DNA of 64,000 bases, taken from contig NW_026516206.1 of the NCBI RefSeq assembly GCF_025602895.1, positions 186,001 through 250,000 of the forward strand, in the 5' to 3' direction. Shown one piece after another: positions 34,256-45,616 of the stretch. The translations under genes were made by a program, and so were the position numbers. The DNA is from Polychytrium aggregatum (Eukaryota; Chytridiomycota; Chytridiomycetes; Polychytriales). Under the pieces are notes generated by a model that saw only the letters and a list, made by a program, of their open reading frames with translations, was not told the DNA's origin and made no database searches. The first letter of the stretch is position 1. Every line of letters begins with the position of its first letter.

Positions 34256-36721
34256 TGGTGTTCTTCCGAGGGTCTGTCACCGAGGTTAGCATTTCGCCGA
34301 TCGGCTCTGGAAGGCACCTCGTCCAGACCGACGGCCAGTCCTTCCACTCGCCCGCTACCAGGACCAAAGCTGCCCATTCACTTGCACCGAATCAAGCGAT
34401 GTATGCTCGAGAGCCCCCCCCCTCCAATTTATCCCCACCCCTCATTCATATGATGTCTGGCACAGGCAATTCAAGCTGTTAACCTGGCCCAGGGATTGAA
34501 GCTCTTCTGTGCCTTCATCAGTGGTAAGCGTCGCTGATCCTGCAATCGTGGCGACGGGGAGACTCTCAGCCAGACGCCAACTGATGCCCTCTTGAACCGG
34601 CCAGATGCCAGCGAATCAAGTTCCGCCATGAAGACTCTGCTGCAGGAAGATGCCCTGGCTCGTCTGCTTGCTTCCAGCACCGTCACCATCGAGCTCATGA
34701 AGAACACGCCAGATGCCGCCCTGTTTGCTCAGATCTGTGGGTATTATGCTCCCTGCGAATGACCTCTCTGAACATCCCCAGCATCCTACCCAACCTCCGT
34801 CATCGGCAACAGAAACTGCAGTCGCAGGCTACCGCAAAGTGGCTTGAGCATCGTCACCGCTAACCTCGCCATCGTTCCTTCGCCACCCAACCTGGCCGCT
34901 CCAGACCCGAGTGAGTGATATGCTCCACTTGCTGGCCAGAATGCATAGCAATCTCAATGCCAACGACAGCTACTGACCATCGACATCTCGCTCTAGTCTT
35001 TATGCTCCCTGCTTTCTATATCATCAAGGCCGGAGTCTGCGTCGATGTCATCTTCTCTGGAACTTCTGGTGCCGAGATTCTCCAGAGAGTGGCATCAAAG
35101 ATTGACTCTGCGCCGACGCCGATCACCCCAGCTGCAGCCGCAACCGAAGCGACACCAGTAGAAGCAGCCCAGCCGACCGTACCTCTGCAACGGGGTGATA
35201 CATCGCCTCCGATTACCCACAGCCATGGCCTGGTCCCAGTCATCGAATCCCATGTTCAGTCCGAAGCCGCTAGCTCCAGTGTTGATCCAACGGTCGATAG
35301 AAAGCCCAGCACCACTGCCCTTCATGGCTCGGTGAGGGATGGCTCTCGACCAGATGAGAACAATCCTATCCAGACAGCCGAGCGTCCCGTTGGAGCGGCA
35401 GGGTCGACCCAGCGACCCGAGAACGCTGCGACTGCTGCTGAGCAGGCCGAACACATTGGGACCAGCATACCAAGCGCTGGCTCTGGGCCAATCCAAGTCC
35501 CGGAGGCTGTCATTGAAGATCCCTCAGCCATCACCATATCCCAGCCCACGGGTCATCCCGATATTCTCGGCGTCAATAGCCCTGCCAACGACAAGAACAT
35601 CGGCCATGCACCTGCACCTGCACCTGCACCTGCACCTGCACCTGCACCTGCACCTGCACCTGCACCTGCACCTGCACCTGCACCTGCACCTGCACCTGCA
35701 CCTGCACCTGCATCTGCACCTGCATCTGCACCCGCACCCAAAGCCAATCCAGTACCGTCCCCTAGGCCTGTACAGCTCCCGGCTCCTGGGCTCACTGGAG
35801 CCCAACGACCAGCCCGCCTTGAGCCCAAGCATGGCCTGCCAGACACTGGTATTACGAGCAGACCACCCTCAGCAAAGAGTACTGACCGCTCGCTGCTGGC
35901 GATTCGACTCAGCGATGGAAGCACCGTGCGAGAACAGTTTGAGTCCAGCCAGACGCTTGGCGATGTCAAGGCATTCATTCAGAGGGTGAGCAAGCGTTTG
36001 ATCATTCACCGCTCCACGCGATTGTGCAAGAGTGCATGCATTTCACTCAACGGCTGCCAACATACGTGCGTGGGTGTCCCGGCCTCGCCCTTCTGCATGA
36101 ACTCACTCGTGGATCAAACTTTTGCCTTCCAAACCGACTCTGATGCCTCTCGGTGTAGACGGCGCCGCAACAGGGTCCGTTTGTGATGGTCAATTCATCG
36201 GTCCTGCCCAGCACCGTTCTGGACATTACAGGTAATTCATGTGCACTGCCGGCAGGCGTTCGACGATTGTTTCGTTCTCCCCGAGCAGATCGTTAACTTG
36301 CTCGAATGCGCAACCAGACGAATCCAAGACCCTTCTGGAGCTCGATCTCACCCCCTCCGGAACAATCACCCTGCGTCCCGGTCGCAACGTGGCTACGGCC
36401 TATGCGAGCAATCCAGCTACAAACGGATCGGCTTCTGGCCTGCTTTCGCAGTGGATTAGCTGGGTCTGGGTGTTGCTGATGTCGATACTTGGCTCCTTCT
36501 CGTCAAGATACACTGTTGCCTCGGCCCAGACTGCGACTCAGACTCAGAGCGCATCCAGTCCCTCAGAGGCAGCAAAGGGGCTCGCTGGAGCAGCCCGATC
36601 AACCCGCAGATCGCGAGGCAACCCTCGAATCCGAACCCTCTATGACAAGGCCAGCGATGACGACAGCGAGACCGACGACGAAAGAACATACAACGGAAAC
36701 TCAACTAACCAGCAGTGGTGA
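34256..36721 (+). CDS. UBX-domain ER membrane protein (UBXN4/erasin-like)
   Basis: Likely recruits Cdc48/p97 to the ER for degradation of misfolded proteins. Exons 34256-34285, 34466-34523, 34605-34736, 34782-34910, 34997-35985, 36159-36231 and 36318-36721 give 604 residues with every phase matching. N-terminal thioredoxin-like region (MVFFRGSVTEAIQAVNLAQG, then KLFCAFISDASESSSAMKTL, FMLPAFYIIKAGVCVDVIFSG) as in UBXN4. Then a long Pro/Ala/Ser linker including a perfect Ala-Pro run, a UBX domain (LLAIRLSDGSTVREQFESS to LLELDLTPSGTITLRPG), and a hydrophobic hairpin (LSQWISWVWVLLMSILGSF) near the C-terminus that would anchor it in the membrane. The order thioredoxin-like, UBX, membrane segment is that of UBXN4. 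Name by architecture, not by search. Confidence 0.85.
35608..35737 (+). repeat. Hexanucleotide (gcacct)n repeat coding for (Ala-Pro)n
   Basis: About 17 perfect gcacct units (35608-35711) followed by a few with single changes (gcatct, gcaccc), all in the UBXN4-like frame. Its purity suggests recent expansion. Confidence 0.95.
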
Positions 36722-37104
36722 AGGCGCTTCCCACGCCACCGCAGACATCGTACGGCCATGCAGCGGATGAGCAATGCGCCTGCGATGATGTTGTACAGCT
36801 CGCTCAAGGAACATGGGTGATCAAGGCTGGTGCGCTTGGCTGCGGCAACACCACTCTATCGTGCTGCTGGCGCATCTTTGTTTCTTGCCCTCAACACAAA
36901 AGTCGGGTAGCGATGTTCTTGGGCATACTGTGTGAATGTATTCATGGCCGAGACAACTTTGGTCAATGCCCTCACTGCCACGCCCCTGGCTTGATTTTTG
37001 CATATTGTATAGTGTTGGGGAGACACTCGCTCTAAAGCACACCTGTGTCGGACGAGTCGACCCGGCGGCGGCGTTTCAGGTGAGCGGCGGCAGCGACAGC
37101 ATAT
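36722..37104. other. Convergent intergenic region
   Basis: 383 bp between two converging stop codons (UBXN4-like and ADCK1-like genes). Nothing further recognised; presumably holds both 3' UTRs. Confidence 0.5.
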
Positions 37105-40011
37105 TTAGTGCCAAAAGGGAACAACAACCAGAAGATCCAACAGCAGCATCTTGAACCCGACAGCCCAAAAGCTGGCTAGCGAATCAATGTAGCGTGGGCT
37201 CTTCAGGAGATCCGCCCACATGCTGAGTGACTGCAGAGTCAAGCCGTGAGCCAGCGGGGTCTGATCCGTTTCAGAAGCCGCCGCCCAGCCTCTTCCGGCC
37301 AAGATCTCGGCAACGGTGTTGATATGGATGGTGAGAGCGCAGTACCAGCCCATGACAGAGACCATGCGCATCATGTGCTCCTGATCCGAGCCCGTCACGC
37401 CGAGAGCCTCGTCGACGGATCGCAAGAGATCGTTCGTCTTGAGCAGCAGCAGCATCTCTCTGGGAAGCTTGGCCAGAATCTCGGCCAGGGCGATGTAGAA
37501 CCGGCCAGAGCTGGCGTTGTTTTGGATGCGGTTGACCTCCCCGCGAGTGCGCACCGTGGCTAGCCCAGTCCCGCTGCCCGAGATGACATCCCAGGTGCGT
37601 CCGGTCAGCATCGAGGCGAACAGCCGGTGGTGGGTGATGTCTCCGTCGGCTCGCTCGGTAACATGGCGGTCGTACTTCGTGAAGATCTTGTACGAATACT
37701 CCTCGATCGCGTGCTCGTCGCCTCGGATGCAGGCCGCCCAAAGATGGGCATAGTCGAGTCGGAATTCGCGGGAAAGGGTGCGGTAGAGACCGTGGTCCAC
37801 TGGGAACGAGTAAAGGAGCCAACGAGAGGAGTCGGTACGGCGTCAGAAGGTTGGCGTCCCCAGTATAGCCTTGGGTCGCTCGCAAGCACAGGGCAGGGCC
37901 GGAGAGCTGTGCTCAAGCCCGACCTTCGAGGAGCATCACAAAGCATGTGCAGCACTTACACAGGACGATCTCAAAGTTTTCAGGATTATGAGGGGTTCGG
38001 GCAAAGAACGAAAGCCAGGTGCGCCGGGTGGCAGACTTTGGACGCACAAAGAGGTTTCCGCTGAAGAAAGCATTAGACATGGCTCGCATTAGCACTACCC
38101 ACGGGCGCAGTGTCGGCAAGACTGCTCGACGCTACCGGTGCCCATGGCATTGTCCATGTTGTCGCTTGTGCCGTCGTTCTTCTCATCGTCACAGCCTCAT
38201 CCCCACCACTGCAGTCGCACAGTTTCGCTTACGGATGAGGATCGCAGTGGACAAATCTGGCATGGATGGATCGAGGCATAAGTAGGAGCTGGACATCATC
38301 GAGCAGGAGAGCCCGACCCAACGAGCAAGCGACATGTACACGGCCATGAACCTACCCGTGCATAAATATCATTTCCGAGTACAGCCGGGTCAGGGCCGCG
38401 GACACACGCACGGGGTTGATGTTGTGCTGGTTCATGTACTTGAGATCGTCGATGCGGGAGCCCTGGGCGACTGAAAACGAGTGCCGCCAGTGTCTCAGTA
38501 CAGGGGACCCTGCGCAAGCTGCTGCTCAACATGCCGACCCACGAGCCATGACGGCTGGACTCACACTCCATGATGAGCACCCGACGGCTCGCCCAGTACA
38601 CCTCCGGGATCATGAGGATGGGCTCGTTTGCAAAGTTCTTGGCGACCTGGACCGAGTTTTCCATTTCATGCTTGAAGTCGAGCTCCTTGGGCAGCGACAG
38701 CTTCATCTCTGTCGCGAGCCAGTCGAATTCAAACTCAGGGAAAGCATACTTGATCCAACTGTGCAAGCAAGTAACGGATGCACGGCCAGAGCAGTCCCGC
38801 AACGCAGGTGACGAGAGAACACGAGCAAAGCCCGTTGTGAGCAAGAGCAGAGGAGAAACGGCCATGCGGGATGCGTGGACGACCTAGCGTCAATGGTATC
38901 GATCGGCGGACCAGCAAGAAAGCAGCATCCCTGTGCAGATCCGCAGGCCGGCCGGGCTGAACCAAGGCGAGCAGAGTCGTTGGCCGAACCAGATGTGCCA
39001 AACATCAAGCCGCCCCTGCCCCAACCACTGTGATAGCTTACCTGACGATGCCAGCGACGCCCTGGATGTCGATGTTGACAAACTCGTCGAGCGATGGATG
39101 CTGCAGCTTGACGGCCACCTCGCGACCGTTGGATCTGAGCCTGGCCTTGTGGACCTGGGCGAGCGAGGCCACGCCGAGAGGCTTGGGGTCAAACTCCTCA
39201 AAGAGGTCCGCAATCGAGGAGCCCAGGTCCTGCTTGAGCATGGCGTCGATTTCCTCGATGGACGATGGCGGGCACTGGTCCTGCAATGGCTTCATGGTCT
39301 CGGTGTACTCGGACGGCAGCAGAAAGACCAGAGCCGAGATGTGTTGACCCTGGAGCCATGGGACATGCGAATCGCAGGGCCGGGAGTGAGCAGCAAGTTT
39401 GCCGTCCACAACGACAGCATCGGCACTGCATCGGTGTTGGGTCGGTATTGCATCGGTATTGCATCGGCATTGTCGGCATGTAGGTTCAGACAGATTCGTG
39501 CATAATCTCTTCCCAAGGATCCGCAGGCGACGGGACTTACCAGTTTGATGTAGGTGCCTCCCTGGAGCCGGCACAGCGCTAGGAGCTTCTCGGCCGAGCG
39601 CTGGTGGACCTGCGACTTGAGGTCGGAATATGCATCCCAGCCGATAACCTCGGGCTGCTTGTCCTTGGACAGCGTCGATTTGTAGTCCCAGACGATGGAG
39701 ATGACCGAGGCAGCGGTGCGGTAGGATCTCAGGACCGCGATTGCTGCGTGCTGGCATCCGACGGGATCGTAGACGTAGTATCCCAGGGCGCCGGCACCAA
39801 TGGTCAGCAGCGAAGCCACCCGCAGTGACATGCCCTGCGGCTTTCGGGCTTGGGAAGACCCGGCGGCACTCTGGGCAAAGGTCCTCGACGGTCCTGAGCG
39901 AGTGCCGGGATGCCAGCGGCCGGGCCATTGTGAAGGGGAGGGCAGCGACGGGGCAATCGACCGAGCTCTGGCCGCTCCCGACCAGAGCTGTCGCAGGGCC
40001 AGTCCAGACAT
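37105..40011 (-). CDS. ADCK1-like mitochondrial UbiB-family atypical kinase
   Basis: ABC1/UbiB-family protein, probably mitochondrial. Exons 39541-40011, 39042-39349, 38565-38758, 38356-38470, 38233-38256 (24 nt), 37960-38060 and 37105-37799 sum to 635 residues in frame. N-terminus MSGLALRQLWSGAARARS is Arg-rich, like a mitochondrial presequence, followed by one hydrophobic segment. Family motifs: KxGQ (YIKLGQHISAL), Ala-rich loop PLGVASLAQVHKA, AVKLQHP with the lysine, KELDFKHE, FVHCDPHPGNLFVRP, LLDHGLYRTLSREFRLDYAHLW, SMLTGRTWD. The FVHCDPHP part is supplied by the 24-nt microexon; without it the catalytic loop would be lost. Closest to ADCK1/ADCK5-type members rather than COQ8. Strong assignment to family, good to subgroup. 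Confidence 0.9.
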
Positions 40012-40562
40012 GGTTCGCTTGCAACGGAGGGGGCGACAGAAGACAGACAGCACAGCCAGCGGAGGACAGGGGTGCTGACGAGGGATGCCCGAAGGCGATT
40101 CGGCCTGGAGCTGCAGGGCTTGGGATTGCGATGGGAAAGCGGGTCAATTTTTTTTTTTTTCCTGCTTGAATTGCGGATCTGGAAGCACAAGGGATCCGCG
40201 CGGGCCGATGCTCTCTGTCGTCGATCTCGCCATCGCTCGCCTCGCCTTGGCATACTTTGTCGTCGGCGATATCAACATTGCATCGCATCCCGGCAGCCAT
40301 AACGGACCAACACGAGCAGACGATACCGGCCAAGCGGCCCGAGACAGGCTCGCCTCCCGGGCCCAAGCGCCTCAAATCACTCGCAGCGAGCCTGTTGTCG
40401 ATCGAACCGATATCGACTCCTGCGGATGCCAGCACCCACGACGGCGTTGCTCAAAGCGTCGTCCTCCACAGCCCCGATGGGCAGCATCGCATTCCTGCTG
40501 AGTCGGACCCAGCCCTGGATCTGAGGTGCTTCAACATCAGGCCTATCGTTTCCAATCCAGAG
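40012..40562. promoter_or_regulatory. Divergent promoter region with a 13-T run
   Basis: Between the ADCK1-like start and the first in-frame ATG of the DDX59-like gene. A run of 13 T lies at 40148-40160, a possible nucleosome-excluding element. The DDX59-like frame is open from about 40257 and reads as protein-like (KRPETGSPPGPKRLKS), so its true start may lie in an unseen upstream exon within this stretch. Confidence 0.4.
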
Positions 40563-42617
40563 ATGCCCCCAACGGATGCTCCTCAGCTCGCTGGCATCGA
40601 CGCAGATGCCGAAATCGATCCCGTGGCCCTATTTTCGTATCAGCAGCCATGGCCGCAGCCGGGCGATCCGCTCTGCTGCGTCTGCGGCCGGTACGGCGCA
40701 TATATATGCGATGTCACCGACCACGATGTTTGCTCGCTGGAATGCAAGGCTGCCGATCTTGAACAGTATCTCCGGACGATTACAGCCCATCGCTCTGAAG
40801 CGCCCGGACAGAGCCGCAAACCGCCGACACCACCCGTGCGCCGATGGAGAGAGCCCCCGCTCCCTCCTCCGTCGCCTGAGCTGAGAGTCAACCGCTCGCA
40901 CCTGCTTCGGCTGATGCGACAGTCCCGGGGCGGTCCTGCTCGAACTGCTCCATGGACACAGATCGCAGCGCTGGTCGAGCCATCCGGGATAACTGTAGCA
41001 TATGAGGGAACAGAGCCGCTCCCACTGCCAATCGCAGAGTTCAGTCAGGCCCCTGCCTTGCCAGCAAAGCTACTGAGCAACATGGCTCTCGCTGGTCTGA
41101 GACGACCAGGCCCGACCCAGAGGATGGCGATTCCCTCGATCATGGACGGATTAGACGTGCTCCTGACAGCCCCGAACGACGGAGATCGTAGTCTATGCTA
41201 TATCATTCCGGCCATCTCCTTCTGCGCTGCCATCTCGACGTACCTCTCTGCAGCCAAGTCGCCAATACCCCAACACCAGAAGGGTCCCTATGTCCTCATA
41301 ATGGCGCCGACACGAGAACACTGCGTCCAAATCGAGGATCGCATCAAGGCGCTGGCAAGCGGAATCGAGCGTCTCAAGACCGTCCTGCTGGCAGGAGGCT
41401 GCCCGCTGCCGAATCAGCTGCACCGCCTCGAACAAGGTATTCAGATCGCCATCGCAACTCCAGGAAGGCTGGCATCGCTGCTTGCATCGGACTCGGGCAA
41501 ACCTTACTTTGAAAGCCTTGCGTTCATGGTTGTCGACGGCACGGAAGGCATGATCGAGGGCAGCACCAAAGAGCAAATGTCGACGGTTCGCAAGCTGCTT
41601 CCAGGATCCAAGCGCATCCGAGTCTGGTGTGCGTCGATGGCATCGCCGGGGGTCCTTGACCTCTGCATCAAGCCTGGCCCTGGCAAGAAACCCAAGGCCG
41701 GCATGGCCAAATCCCACGCCACTGAGACACATACCCTCTGGATCCACCTTGGCGCGCAGTTGCCGACTATTCAGAATGAAGGCGCCAAAGTTGCAGCGTC
41801 GCATGAGATAGTACCCGATATCCCCGAGAGCGTGAAGCACACGTTTCTGTGGGTTGAGACCCCATCGAAGCCGAAGCAACTCATCTCCATCGTCACAGAC
41901 ACAAAGTACTTTCGTCCGCAGCAGCAGCGACTCTTGGTCTTTGTGGAGTGCAGAATCGGCGCCGAGATGCTCGCCAAGTGCATCAAAACGCAGTCCACCC
42001 TCAAGGCCGTTGTGCTCCACGGCGAGAAGACCAGCCGGGAGCGAGAAACAGCCCTGGAACAGTTCACGGAGGGGCAGCACGGGATCTCGGTGTGCGTGGC
42101 GACCGGAGTGATGGCACGCAGCATCGCCGTGGAGGCCGATCTGGTGAGTCTGCTGCTCGCCTTGGCACGTCGGTGACGCTGAGTATGGTGGAGAAGCATC
42201 GTTTCTATCTCACGGGGTAGTAAGCGTGTGTGTCGACAGGTACAACCGCGATACTCACTACCCGATATGCGCTCTTGTATTGTGGAATAGGTGCTCAACT
42301 ACGATATGGCACTCTCAGGTAAGGCCCAGTGCACCAGGAGTGGCTGCTTCTTGGAGGTACCTTGAGCGAAAGCACCACCACATCTGCTACGCAATGTACT
42401 GACCCAAACAAACCATGATGGCCCTGCAGTTGCAAGCTACATCCATCAAATCCGGCGCTGCCGACCAAGCAAAGATAAACTCGGCTGGGCAATCACATTC
42501 ATCAATAGAGACCATGAGAAGCTCATCCCTGAGCTCGTCGCCAAGCTTAATCAGCTCCCCGCCGGAACCGTGACACCGCTGCCTGCTCAGATGAAGCGAC
42601 ACCAACGACCATCATGA
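40563..42617 (+). CDS. DDX59-like zf-HIT/DEAD-box protein with degenerate helicase motifs
   Basis: Exons (first ATG)40563-42143, 42291-42318, 42430-42617; phases agree. An N-terminal HIT-type zinc finger (CCVCGRYGAYICDVTDHD, then CSLEC) followed by a two-lobe DEAD-box fold is the architecture of DDX59. Conserved lobe landmarks: PTQRMAIPSIMDGLDVLL, IMAPTRE, IATPGRL, LLVFVECRIGAEMLA, VCVATGVMARSI, YIHQI. Catalytic motifs are lost: motif I is TAPNDGDRSL with no GKT, motif II is VVDGTE in place of DEAD, motif III is CASMA, motif VI is HQIRRCRP in place of HRIGRxGR. The long frame is nevertheless uninterrupted, so this looks like a retained non-ATPase protein rather than a decayed gene. The true start may be upstream of 40563. 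Confidence 0.85.
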
Positions 42618-42835
42618 CCCGCACACTCCTGACTCGCCGACAAGCAAATATACCTCCAAGCCAATCCATAGTCGATGGCGAGTTCGTGTGGATAGCATCT
42701 CTGCGTATCTCACTGGGCTCTGGCGACAGATGGTGCCGGTGGACATACTGGCCGGACCAGCGTGCGCTCAGGATCCAGAATGGGGCGTCCACTGGCCTTG
42801 GTCAATCGCTTGTACACTGTTATTGGATCGCCTTA
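42618..42835. other. Intergenic, flank of the Fanzor element
   Basis: 218 bp between the DDX59-like stop and the left element end. No gene seen. TA at 42834-42835 is the presumed target-site dinucleotide. Confidence 0.5.
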
Positions 42836-43050
42836 CACTTTATTCAGAAAAAAACGGGACAATATAGCCGTTTCCATGAACATGTAGTATGTGCTGTGCT
42901 TGCGTCAAGCAAAGCCACAAGAAATAAAACAGATCACTTTGGCAGCCTCCGAGTGAAGACCGCCGGTCGCTCTCCGGTCTCCACAATCGACCTGCACACT
43001 GCGATCATGTTGCGCGCCGCATTGACGTCGCGATTCCACACTGTCCGGCA
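42836..43050 (-). repeat. Conserved Fanzor 3' end, candidate guide-RNA region
   Basis: 215 bp containing the last Fanzor codons, the 3' flank and the terminal repeat. Nearly the same sequence recurs inverted at 46617-46831, and its outer 165 bp recur at 61766-61930. In TnpB and Fanzor systems the guide RNA is transcribed from this end of the element; here that is inference. Confidence 0.6.
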
Positions 43051-45311
43051 GCTGGGATTCTTGCAGCTCCTGACAAAGTGGGAATTCGCAACACTGGGCG
43101 CATCGAGTCCTTCCAACCGAACTGGCTCCAGGCACTTGGAGCACACTTGCGAGGTGTTGAACTCGTTCGTCGAGGCCACCTTGACGCTTCCATGATGGTG
43201 ATTGGGACGGCGTCGGTGGTGCTCGAACTGCTCAAAGTACCGAGCAAATCGCTGCCTCCAAGGGCTGGATGCATAGCCCTTGCCCTGTCGCCATGGCGCA
43301 TTGCCAAAGGCGATCACCACATCGGTCCGTATCGGGGCGTGCTTCAGGACGGCCTTGCACATCCTGTCGACGGCCACTTGGCGCCTCTTGTGGCCCGTGA
43401 AGCGATGGTGACGGGCCTTCTTGCCAAGGTGGAAGTCGAGCTGCACTCGTAGCTCCGGTCGCAGGACATGGGTGAGATGGACCTTGAAGGCCTCCGAGGA
43501 CTGCACCTTGGGCGAGGGGGTGGTCGACATCCAGGTCTCGATGCCGAGTCGATACTTCATGGTGTTGTGCCACTTGGTGTTGGACGTATGGCCACACATT
43601 TGCTGGTAGTGGCCATTGGAGAATGAGACCACCTCGTCTTGGTGGCCCGGTGCTTGGATGACCGCCGTGAAGATGGAGCCGACTCCAGGATCGATGCCAA
43701 TCCAAGTGGTGCGATCGGGGTCTGGGTCGCCGATGTGGGCCTGGATACGCTGCTCGGCAGTCGGAGGAGGCTCAATGGTCTCGGTGCGATCGGTTCGAGG
43801 CAGAAACTTGACGAGACCGATGGTGCATCCAATGCCATCGGTGCTGATCTCGTAGTTGAACAGCTTGTGATTGATATCCCGGTCACGGAAGAGGGAACTA
43901 CGCAGCTTGAAGCAACTGCGCCAGAGACGATCCTGGTTGTTGACACCGTCCTCACCTTCTTCCTTGAGCTTGTCCCTGGTGAATCCAAGGCGCTTCTTTG
44001 GACCCAGGAGTTGCCAAAGAGTGACCGTGTCGATCTTGACATACTTGGCCCTTGCAGTACAGAGAGGGACCATCGTGCATACGGCCGGAGGAGTGTCCAG
44101 AGCGAGCTGCTTGAGTGCCCACTTGAGTCTGGATGCCAGCCTGTTGATCTTGGACTTGGTGGTGCCGAGCTCAGACTTGGCCGTGGTGAACCTCTTGTCG
44201 TCGGAGGGAATGCCTCGGGCAGTGAGCTCGTCCAGCTTGCCTGGCGCTGCAGCTCGGTGACTCGGAGGGCGGGCATGTCGGAGTCGATCCACTTGTGGAC
44301 ATTGTCGACCATCTTGTCTCGGGCGAGGATTCTCACATGGTGTGAGAGGCGATGGAGGGCCCGGAAGCGGTCCTGGTCGTTGCTGTACCGAAACTCGTCC
44401 AGGACGTGGCCAAAGTCTGGATAGAGGAACTCGATATCGGCCTTGGGTGGAGTCTGCCCTGGTTTCTCGAAGAGCTCGAGACAGGCCTCGATGGCTTCGT
44501 GCTTATGCTTGTTGGCTGGGAAGACGGCAGCACAGAAGCGGCGAAGGAGTCGCCAGTAGGCCAGGTCGAGGTGGGTGGTGCAGTTGGTGGCATAGGCATT
44601 GACAGCCAGTGTGAGAAGCTGACTGTGAGCACCATCAGGCAGACGAGGGGCCGGAGGCAGGTCTGCGTGCCGAGTGGTCTGGTAGTCGCGAAAGGAAGCG
44701 ACCAGATGCTCGTTGTATTTCTTGGTGTCCCCGGTCGGGGAGAGGGCACCGGCCTGGACGATCGTGAAGCATTGGCGGATGAAAGCAGGTGTGGACTTGG
44801 AGATGACGGGGACGGGAAGATCCTGCTCGATGCACCGGAGGATGTGCAGGTTGAGCAGCCTGGATGCCTCGAACTGGATCTGGGTCATGGCCTCGACGGT
44901 GGCCTGGATCTTGTCGCGGAGAGCGGGATTGAGACAACAGCCATCCATGGTCTGCTTGAAGCAGCTGAACTGAGGGGCGGATGACCTTCCATCCACGAGT
45001 GGGACGACAGAACTCTTGAGGGGCCGGTATTTGGGACATTTGCTAGTGTTGCTTCGCTCGTGGTCGGTACCGTCGCACTGGCGACATCGCTTGATGGGAC
45101 CAGATGAGGGACCAGATGAGGGACCAGGCTCGGTGGGATCGACATCCATTGGATCTGCAGAAGCAGTGGTGGTGAGCGACGGAGCAACAGACGACCAAGC
45201 ATGCGTGGGGTCAGAATACGAACCAGAGACAGGCTCCGACTGTGACTTGGCTTTCTTGGGCCTGGGTGGCCGAGGCTGGCCATCACCGGTACCCTTACGC
45301 TTCGGAGGCAT
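42934..45311 (-). CDS. Fanzor (eukaryotic TnpB-like RNA-guided nuclease), frameshifted
   Basis: The N-terminal part is read from 45311 (MPPKRKGTGDGQPRPPRPKK, a likely nuclear signal) through a Cys-rich knuckle (KRCRQCDGTDHER) and helical region to about 44245. The frame then changes and the C-terminal part runs from about 44245 to 42934. A single missing base near 44236-44250 explains the shift; no plausible intron was found there. RuvC-I is WIGIDPGVGS, with the catalytic Asp. The zinc ribbon is CSKC with a second Cys pair CKNPSC, and RuvC-III is NRDVNAARNM. The canonical RuvC-II segment reads VIAFGNAPW with no Glu. A Glu in STNEFNTSQ just before the zinc ribbon fits the relocated catalytic Glu reported for Fanzors and some TnpBs. 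All catalytic residues survive; only the frame is broken. Confidence 0.87.
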
Positions 45312-45554
45312 GGGGGCAGAGGATGCTGGATGCCTGCCAGTGGTACTGGTCAGAGCAGAGACTTTCTTTATCGTACAATAGCGCGATGATCCGATCAAGG
45401 CGAGATGATGGAAGAAAGCAGCAGGACGAAGGTGGGACATTTATACCCGAGAGCAGGAGCCCGTCTTTGCGGGCTGGTTGGGGAAGCGACCTGTTCAAAA
45501 ATCGCCGAGAGGTTCAAGCCAGGGATTTGAGCGTGAAAATGGCGGCGTGATTGG

Positions 45555-45616
45555 GGAGCTCAACCCCAAATTGGAGGAACTCAACCCCAAATCGGTGGGG
45601 ACTCAACCCCAAAGAA
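45555..45616. repeat. Three direct repeats at the truncated transposase end
   Basis: The core ctcaaccccaaa occurs three times at about 20-bp spacing. The innermost copy is part of the transposase codons after the third catalytic residue, and the reading frame stops within the repeats. Confidence 0.75.

Noticed and set aside
35524-35978. Minus-strand frames rich in Cys-Arg or Gly-Ala dipeptides
   Set aside because: Artefact of the (gcacct)n repeat read on the opposite strand.
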